11,138 nucleotides of DNA from Belnapia sp. (lineage in GTDB: Bacteria; Pseudomonadota; Alphaproteobacteria; Acetobacterales; Acetobacteraceae). Both the position numbers and the translations under genes were made by a program. Each line of letters opens with the position of its first letter. Position 1 is the stretch's first letter. Under the pieces are notes generated by a model. It was given only the letters and a program-made list of their open reading frames with translations. It did no database searches and was not told the DNA's origin. Below are positions 7,135-11,138 of this stretch, in pieces. Where the stretch lies: NCBI GenBank assembly GCA_028291445.1, contig JAQGIA010000538.1, forward strand, positions 1-11,138, written 5' to 3'.

Positions 7135-8541
7135 TCACGCCCAGCCGGGCTCATGCGTCCCCAGCGGCACCGCAGGCAGCGCCCAGAAGGGTGGCGTTTG
7201 GCTGAGCTGGCCGGCATGGCGCAGCGCCGTCAGCCGGCCGAAGCCGCTTTGGGTCACCTCGAGCAGATCACCCATTCCGGCCATCTCCGGCACCTCGGCG
7301 GCGAAGCCATGCTCCAGCCGGCCAAGCCCCCGCAGCCAGCGGCCGGTGCCGGCCAGCGAGACCCGGACCAGCCAGGATCCGCCTTCTTCCGCCTGCCGCA
7401 GCCGGGCGGCGAGGGTGCCGAAGGCGAGCAGATAGCCGGAGGCATGGTCGAGCGCCTGGCAGGGCAACACCTTAGGTTCCGGGTCGGCAGGGTCGGCGCC
7501 GGCGGCGATGGCCTCGGCATGATTGAAGCCGCTGGCGGTCTGTACCAGGGAATCGAAGCCGCGCCGGCCGCCCCAGGGCCCAACCTCGCCATAGGCCGAA
7601 AGCGAGGTGCAAATGATGCCCGGGTTGCGCGCGGCCAGCTCCGTCGGCGCAAAGCCTCGGCCGGCGATGGCGCCCGGGCGGTAGCCCTGGAGGAAGACGT
7701 CGGCCGTCGCCGCCAGGGCATGCAGCGCCGCGCGGCCTTCAGCCTGGCGAAGATCGAGGGCGGCGGTCCGCTTGCCGCGGCCGGTGTCGACGATCAGTTC
7801 GTCGAAGGATGGCAGATGGGCCGCGCTGACATGCAGCACGTCGGCGCCGTGCGCCGCCAGGGTTCGGCCGCAGACCGGGCCGGCGATGACGCGCGTGAGG
7901 TCCAGCACGCGAAGCCCGGCCAAGGGCCGATCCGCGGCCGGTGGCAGGGGCCGGGCCGGGGCATCGCCGATGCGGTCCAGCCGCAGCGCCGGCAGCCCGG
8001 CCACCGCCTGGCCCTGCGGATGCGCATCCCATTCGGCGAAGCTGCGCATGGCGCTGGCGCAAAGCCCGGCCTCGGCCGCGGCGGTCTCGAAGGCGAAGGC
8101 ATCCCGATCGGCAAGCGCCGTCGCCACCGCGGCGCGGGTGCCTTCGCAGCCCAGCAAAGCCAGCATGCCGTCCCGGTGATGCGGGAAGTTCGTATGGAGG
8201 CGCACCCAGCGACCGCCGGCGCGATAGGTGCCGGCGACGCTGTCCCAACGTGCACCGGCATCGCCGCTATCCAGGGCGAGATAGCGCTCCGAGAGGAATT
8301 CGAGGGCGGCGTGGCGCATGTCGACCCGCGCCGTCTGGGCGGGGCCGCCGCGCGCCCGATGGAGCGCGGAGACTGCCGCCGTGGTTGCGGCGATGCAGGC
8401 CTGCGCCGCAGCGCCGATGCGGAATGAAGAAGGCAGGGCCGGCTCGGAGCCGGTCAGCGTCACCTCGCCCATGGTCGCCGGCCGCAGTCCGGCCAGACTC
8501 CAGAGGTCTTCAAGGATGCGGTGGGGGGATGTATCGGCCAT
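7135..8541 (-). CDS. CaiB/BaiF family III CoA-transferase with rearranged domain order
   Basis: 468 aa; ATG at 8541 preceded by GGAG (complement of 8549-8552) with a 7-nt spacer. Family III enzymes move CoA between carboxylic acids through an Asp-CoA anhydride. The canonical N-terminal Rossmann half starts only at residue 206: PLAGLRVLDLTRVIAGP (206-222), GADVLHV, DTGRGKRTAALDLR (252-265), FLQGYRPGAI, CTSLSAYGEVGPW (311-323), GFDSLVQTASG and the presumed catalytic Asp in ALDHASGYLLAFG (D365). Residues 41-205 instead resemble the part that normally follows the catalytic Asp: VDMRHAALEFLSERYL (73-88), AGTYRAGGRWVRLHTNFPHH (103-122) and EWDAHPQGQAV (170-180). The protein is cytoplasmic. It is the first gene of a probable pair with the downstream Bug receptor (60-80 bp gap). 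The substrate acid is unknown. Confidence 0.9.
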   Translation of the reverse strand: MADTSPHRILEDLWSLAGLRPATMGEVTLTGSEPALPSSFRIGAAAQACIAATTAAVSALHRARGGPAQTARVDMRHAALEFLSERYLALDSGDAGARWDSVAGTYRAGGRWVRLHTNFPHHRDGMLALLGCEGTRAAVATALADRDAFAFETAAAEAGLCASAMRSFAEWDAHPQGQAVAGLPALRLDRIGDAPARPLPPAADRPLAGLRVLDLTRVIAGPVCGRTLAAHGADVLHVSAAHLPSFDELIVDTGRGKRTAALDLRQAEGRAALHALAATADVFLQGYRPGAIAGRGFAPTELAARNPGIICTSLSAYGEVGPWGGRRGFDSLVQTASGFNHAEAIAAGADPADPEPKVLPCQALDHASGYLLAFGTLAARLRQAEEGGSWLVRVSLAGTGRWLRGLGRLEHGFAAEVPEMAGMGDLLEVTQSGFGRLTALRHAGQLSQTPPFWALPAVPLGTHEPGWA

Positions 8542-8574
8542 CGATTGTCTCCGCCGTCGGTCGCCTCAGCCTAG

Positions 8575-8593
8575 GCCGGTGCGGCCCACCGGC
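8575..8593. other. 7-bp inverted repeat upstream of the CoA-transferase
   Basis: GCCGGTG (8575-8581) and CACCGGC (8587-8593) flank a 5-nt centre, 34-52 bp before the CoA-transferase start in the divergent intergenic region. It could be a regulator site or a leader hairpin; chance is also likely in this composition. Confidence 0.25.
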
Positions 8594-8659
8594 AAGAGCC
8601 GTTGCTTCGGCTACGCTGCAACCGCTGGCATCAGATCCAAAAGTTTCTCAACGCATGCG

Positions 8660-8684
8660 GGAAACGCGGCGCCCCGCTGGCGTT
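8660..8684 (+). promoter_or_regulatory. Candidate EcfG (general stress sigma factor) promoter
   Basis: GGAAA (8660-8664), 16 nt, then CGTT (8681-8684, continuing TT as CGTTTG) matches the alphaproteobacterial EcfG consensus GGAAC-N16/17-CGTT with one mismatch. Transcription would start near 8690-8695, leaving about 40 nt of leader before the KGG protein ATG at 8732. KGG-type stress proteins are plausible EcfG targets, so position and gene agree. Inference only. Confidence 0.5.
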
Positions 8685-8731
8685 TGGATGAGGGAGCAAT
8701 GGGCTCGGCAACCGAGAAGGCGGGATACAGC

Positions 8732-8989
8732 ATGGCCAATCAGCAGACCTCCACCGGTGGCGGCAACGGCAATCCGGGGAATTTCGCCAATGACCGGCAG
8801 AAGGCCCGCATCGCCGGGCAGCTTGGCGGGATGAAGCAGGGCAAGGCCAGCAACCCCGGCAATTTCGCCAATAACCGGGAAAAAGCTGCGGCCGCCGGGC
8901 GCAAGGGCGGCCAGCACAGCCATGGCAGCAAGGCCCAAAGCCAGGATCGCCCGGGCCAGGAACGCCTCGGCCAGGAAAGCCTCGGTTAG
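8732..8989 (+). CDS. KGG-repeat (Con-10-like) stress-induced protein
   Basis: 85 aa, very hydrophilic, rich in Gly, Asn, Gln and Lys. It has two copies of the KGG/Con-10 stress motif, exactly 27 residues apart: NPGNFANDRQKARIAGQLGG (14-33) and NPGNFANNREKAAAAGRKGG (41-60). Such small proteins accumulate on stress or sporulation in fungi and bacteria; their biochemical role is unclear. ATG 8732 was preferred (AAGG at 8717-8720, MANQ start); an in-frame ATG at 8699 would sit almost on the predicted transcription start. The tail (residues 70-85) is pentapeptide-like, QDRPG-QERLG-QESLG, and comes from a 15-bp tandem repeat that continues past the stop. It is transcribed away from the CoA-transferase gene and towards the LLM gene. 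Confidence 0.85.
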   Translation: MANQQTSTGGGNGNPGNFANDRQKARIAGQLGGMKQGKASNPGNFANNREKAAAAGRKGGQHSHGSKAQSQDRPGQERLGQESLG

Positions 8990-9015
8990 GATCACCTGAG
9001 CCAGGACGCCTGAAG
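8941..9015 (+). repeat. Five-unit degenerate 15-bp tandem repeat spanning the KGG stop codon
   Basis: Units: CCAGGATCGCCCGGG (8941), CCAGGAACGCCTCGG (8956), CCAGGAAAGCCTCGG (8971), TTAGGATCACCTGAG (8986) and CCAGGACGCCTGAAG (9001). The first three encode the Gln-Asp/Glu-rich protein tail. In the fourth unit the Gln codon CAG has become TAG (8987-8989), the present stop; without it the frame would run to TGA at 9010-9012. Confidence 0.75.
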
Positions 9016-9021
9016 CAGCAT

Positions 9022-9056
9022 GATGGGCGCGGGACGGCCAGCCGTCCTGCTCCATC
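9022..9056. terminator. Strong hairpin between convergent genes, likely bidirectional terminator
   Basis: GGACGGC (9032-9038) pairs with GCCGTCC (9041-9047) around a 2-base centre; the stem continues outward through one G-T wobble to 9029/9050. After a small internal loop, GATGG (9022-9026) pairs with CCATC (9052-9056). It lies 32 bp after the KGG stop and 17 bp after the LLM gene stop. There is no clear T-run, so intrinsic termination may be inefficient. Confidence 0.5.
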
Positions 9057-9072
9057 CCGGCGCGGGGTGCCG

Positions 9073-10137
9073 CTACTCCGCGGCGACCGCCTGACGTGGC
9101 TGGAATTCCGGCGCCACGCGGGTCATGAAAAGCCGGATCGATTCATTCGCGACCACGGCCGGCATCGGTCCGAGCCTGAAGGAGCAGATGACGCCGCCGA
9201 CGCCGGTGCGGTCGATCTCCGCCATCTTCGCGGCGACGGTGGCAGGCGACCCGTGAATCAGCGCCGTCTCCACCTGGGCCTGCCGGGGCGGCACGGTCTC
9301 CTGCACCATGCGGATGCCCTGTTCGGCATAGACGCGCTCCCGCATGACGCGGCGCTGTTCCTGCATCGCCTCGAAGGCGGGAATGCCGATCCGGGCGGCT
9401 TCGGCATCCGTCTCGGCCACCACCACGTTGCGCCAGACCCAGCTCTCCGCCATGCAGCGGGCGACCGCCGCCTCATCATGGCCGCTGGCCGCAAGCTGGC
9501 TGCGGTAGGCGGCCAGGCGTGTCCGGGTGGCCTCGAGCGATTGGACGTTCATCATGAAAGGCAGGCCGCGCTCGGCCAGATGCAGCGCGCCTTCCTCGGA
9601 GGAAGCGGCCCGCAGCACCACGGGATGCGGCTGGGTGAAGCATTCCGGCCGGAGGCGGGGCGCCTTGATGTCCCAGAATTTCCCCTGGTGGCTGAAACCG
9701 GTCGGGCTGGTCCAGGCCTTGAGCATGATGGCCTCGGCCTCGACATAGCGCTCGCCGGCCTCGCGCCAGTCGATCCCGTAGCCCTGATATTCATAGACGT
9801 TGTAGGCGGTGCCGCGGCCCAGCCCGACGATCAGCCTGCCCTCGCCGATATTGTCGAGCAGGGCGATCTGCTCGGCCAGGCGGATAGGATGGTGCAGCGA
9901 GACCTGGGCCACGGCGAAGCCGACCTTGATTCGCTTGGTCGCGGCCAGGATGGCGGCGGCGAAGGTGGTCGGGTCGACATAGGCGCAATTGCCGTCGAAA
10001 TGATGCTCCGCCAACCAGAGCACCTCGACGCCGAGTTCGTCGCAGAGCTTGGCCTCCTCGATGCATTCGCGGATGACCCGGGCATCGGTTGCCGGTTCGC
10101 GGCTTTCGGTAAAGAGAAAATTGCTGAATTTCAGCAT
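9073..10137 (-). CDS. LLM-class (luciferase-like) flavin-dependent oxidoreductase
   Basis: 354 aa, the usual length of the family. ATG at 10137 follows GGAG (complement of 10144-10147) by 6 nt. The open frame extends upstream to 10581, but that part is unlike the family. Family motifs are clear: VLWLAEHHF (39-47) with the luciferase-like EHH, LHHPIRLAEQIALLDN (81-96), GEGRLIVGLGRG (98-109) and GSPATVAAKMAEI near the C-terminus. These TIM-barrel enzymes use reduced FMN (some F420) to oxygenate or reduce small organic substrates; several in alphaproteobacteria act on alkanals, sulfonates or xenobiotics, and the substrate here is not evident. No flavin reductase gene is adjacent. It is divergent from the DUF6489-like gene and convergent with the KGG gene. 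Confidence 0.92.
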   Translation of the reverse strand: MLKFSNFLFTESREPATDARVIRECIEEAKLCDELGVEVLWLAEHHFDGNCAYVDPTTFAAAILAATKRIKVGFAVAQVSLHHPIRLAEQIALLDNIGEGRLIVGLGRGTAYNVYEYQGYGIDWREAGERYVEAEAIMLKAWTSPTGFSHQGKFWDIKAPRLRPECFTQPHPVVLRAASSEEGALHLAERGLPFMMNVQSLEATRTRLAAYRSQLAASGHDEAAVARCMAESWVWRNVVVAETDAEAARIGIPAFEAMQEQRRVMRERVYAEQGIRMVQETVPPRQAQVETALIHGSPATVAAKMAEIDRTGVGGVICSFRLGPMPAVVANESIRLFMTRVAPEFQPRQAVAAE

Positions 10138-10280
10138 GGGCGGCTCCGTCCTGCTGCGGTGCGGGCAGCCTAGCGGAGTTGTGCGCCGCCGCAACCAGGG
10201 CCGCCGGCAGCCGATGGCGGTGCTGCACATTGCCAACAAAGCGTAACCACGCTGGCGGGCGGGCGGCTGCGGGTCCATAT

Positions 10281-10297
10281 CGGCGGCGATCCGCCGC
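10281..10297 (+). other. GC-rich hairpin directly before the ribosome site of the 95-aa gene
   Basis: GCGGCG (10283-10288) and CGCCGC (10292-10297) enclose ATC; an alternative register is CGGCGG/CCGCCG (10281-10296). The stem ends one base before GGAG (10298-10301), the Shine-Dalgarno of the gene at 10313, so in RNA it could influence access to that site. It may equally be chance in GC-rich DNA. Confidence 0.25.
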
Positions 10298-10312
10298 GGA
10301 GTTTCTGTTTTC

Positions 10313-10600
10313 ATGAAGATCAATGTCGAGGTCGATTGCACGCCGGAGGAGGCCCGCCAGTTCCTCGGCCTGCCCGATCTGCGGCCGATGCAGGATGCGG
10401 TGATGGCGCGGATCCAGCAGCAGATGCTGGATGGCGTCGATGCGCTGTCGCCGGAGGCATTGCTGCGGACCTGGATGCCGCTGGCGCCGCAGACCCCGGA
10501 CCAGTTGCGGGATACCATGACCGGCCTGTTCCGCATGTTCTCGCCGATGGGCGGCACGCCGCCCAAAGGGCCTGGTCCCAAAGGCCCGGGCCAGAGCTGA
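10313..10600 (+). CDS. Small DUF6489-like protein
   Basis: 95 aa. ATG after GGAG (10298-10301) with an 11-nt spacer. The start MKINVEVDCTPEEARQFLGL is characteristic of a small conserved alphaproteobacterial family that I recognise as DUF6489; its function is unknown. Residues 1-9 should form a beta strand, and residues 11-40 (PEEARQFLGL, PMQDAVMARIQQQML) and 45-75 two or three helices (SPEALLRTW, DQLRDTMTGLFRMF). The tail 80-95 is low-complexity with PKGPG repeated twice from a 15-bp tandem unit (10562-10591). There is no signal or membrane segment. It lies 23 bp before the TonB/TolA-like gene on the same strand and may be co-transcribed with it. The family name is from memory. Confidence 0.75.
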   Translation: MKINVEVDCTPEEARQFLGLPDLRPMQDAVMARIQQQMLDGVDALSPEALLRTWMPLAPQTPDQLRDTMTGLFRMFSPMGGTPPKGPGPKGPGQS

Positions 10601-10623
10601 ACGTCCAGGATGGGCCTTTAGGC

Positions 10624-11138
10624 GTGGCGAGGGAGCCCTTGCGGGCCGAGCCGTCGGCGCGGCCCGGCGTCCTACGGGTGCCCCGCCGGCAGCGGCCCTG
10701 GCGGCGGCTGCGTCCGGGGCTGGTCGGTTCCATGGTGCTGCACCTGGGCTTCTTCGCCCTGGTGCTGCTGGCGGTGATGACCCGGCCGCGCCCGCCTGAG
10801 CCGCTGCCGCCGCCTTCCTTCGAGGTGGAATACCAAGCCGGCGCGCCCGAGCGGCCGGGCGATGAGCAGGCCGAGGCGACAGCGCGGATGGAGGCGCCAC
10901 CGCCCGCCCCGGTCTCGCCGCCCGCGGTACCGCAGCCGCCCACGCCGCCGCAGGTCGCCACCGCACCGCCACTGCCACCCTTGCCCTTGCCGCCTGCCCC
11001 ACCACCGCCACCACCGCCGCGCCAGCAGCAACAGGCGGTCGAAGCCCCAGCGCCACCGCCGCCGGCAGCCGCCGAACCATTGCCCATGCCACCCCCGCCG
11101 CCCGCCCCGCCGCGCGAGGTGCAGCGGGCCGAGCCGGC
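10624..11138 (+). CDS. TonB/TolA-type energy transducer, N-terminal part (runs off window)
   Basis: At least 171 codons, cut by the window edge. The GTG at 10624 is the likely start (AGGA at 10607-10610, 13-nt spacer); ATG 10732 would remove the important serine. A basic cytoplasmic stretch (RRQRPWRRLRPG, 21-32) precedes one transmembrane helix, about 31-52, with S36 and H40 in the S-x3-H spacing that TonB and TolA use to contact ExbB/D or TolQ/R. From residue 54 on it is a periplasmic Pro/Ala-rich rod with runs up to seven prolines and a QQQQ tract, as in TonB spacers. It most likely transmits proton-motive energy to the outer membrane. TonB versus TolA cannot be settled without the C-terminal domain. 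Confidence 0.7.
   Translation, partial: MAREPLRAEPSARPGVLRVPRRQRPWRRLRPGLVGSMVLHLGFFALVLLAVMTRPRPPEPLPPPSFEVEYQAGAPERPGDEQAEATARMEAPPPAPVSPPAVPQPPTPPQVATAPPLPPLPLPPAPPPPPPPRQQQQAVEAPAPPPPAAAEPLPMPPPPPAPPREVQRAEP

Noticed and set aside
7153..8427. Plus-strand open frame of 424 codons opposite the CoA-transferase
   Set aside because: Mirror of a gene with clear CaiB/BaiF motifs; its composition is that of an antisense shadow.
8941..9015. Possible CRISPR array
   Set aside because: Units are 15 bp, contiguous and degenerate, with no spacers; this is a short tandem repeat.
8648..9055. Minus-strand open frame with hydrophobic repeats (ILTEAFLAEAFLARAIL)
   Set aside because: The hydrophobic pattern comes from the 15-bp repeat read backwards; the plus strand encodes two clear KGG motifs.
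9067..10173. Plus-strand open frame of 368 codons opposite the LLM oxidoreductase
   Set aside because: The minus strand encodes complete family motifs (EHHF, HHPIRLAEQ), so this is a shadow.
10138..10581. Upstream extension of the LLM gene to a 502-aa protein
   Set aside because: The extra 148 residues do not resemble the family, overlap the DUF6489-like gene, and the ATG at 10137 has a good ribosome site.

Overview
The window is about 11.1 kb of GC-rich, densely coding chromosomal DNA. Protein content points to an alphaproteobacterium of the Acetobacteraceae, probably a Roseomonas-like organism: orphan tripartite-tricarboxylate (Bug) receptors, a CaiB/BaiF CoA-transferase next to one of them, a DUF6489-type protein, a KGG-repeat stress protein and a candidate EcfG-type promoter. 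This is inference from gene content; no rRNA, tRNA, insertion sequence, phage gene or CRISPR array is visible. No gene-free stretch exceeds about 190 bases.

Left part, plus strand: the C-terminal part of a DehI-family (haloacid dehalogenase fold) protein (1-566); a membrane-anchored protein with a degenerate nuclease-like N-terminus, a Pro/Ala/Val-rich linker and a Sel1/TPR-like C-terminus (639-1874), joined by an ATGA overlap to a TAXI-type periplasmic solute-binding protein (1871-2845); a ROK-family protein whose motifs appear in circularly permuted order (2979-4046); an alpha/beta hydrolase (4118-4984); and a Bug receptor (5052-6080).

Middle part, minus strand: a second Bug receptor (6103-7053) lies 60-80 bp downstream of a family III CoA-transferase (7135-8541) and probably shares its transcript. 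A plausible joint role is capture of an organic acid followed by its activation to a CoA thioester. None of the three periplasmic receptors here has a transport permease beside it.

Right part: a small KGG stress protein (8732-8989) behind a GGAAA-N16-CGTT promoter candidate, ending in a 15-bp degenerate tandem repeat; a strong hairpin between convergent genes; a luciferase-like (LLM) flavin oxidoreductase on the minus strand (9073-10137); a 95-aa DUF6489-like protein (10313-10600); and the start of a proline-rich TonB/TolA-type protein that runs off the window.

The observations most worth following are the permuted ROK protein, the rearranged CoA-transferase, the coupled Sel1-like/TAXI pair, the DehI homologue without the catalytic aspartate, and the stress gene whose stop codon lies inside a tandem repeat.
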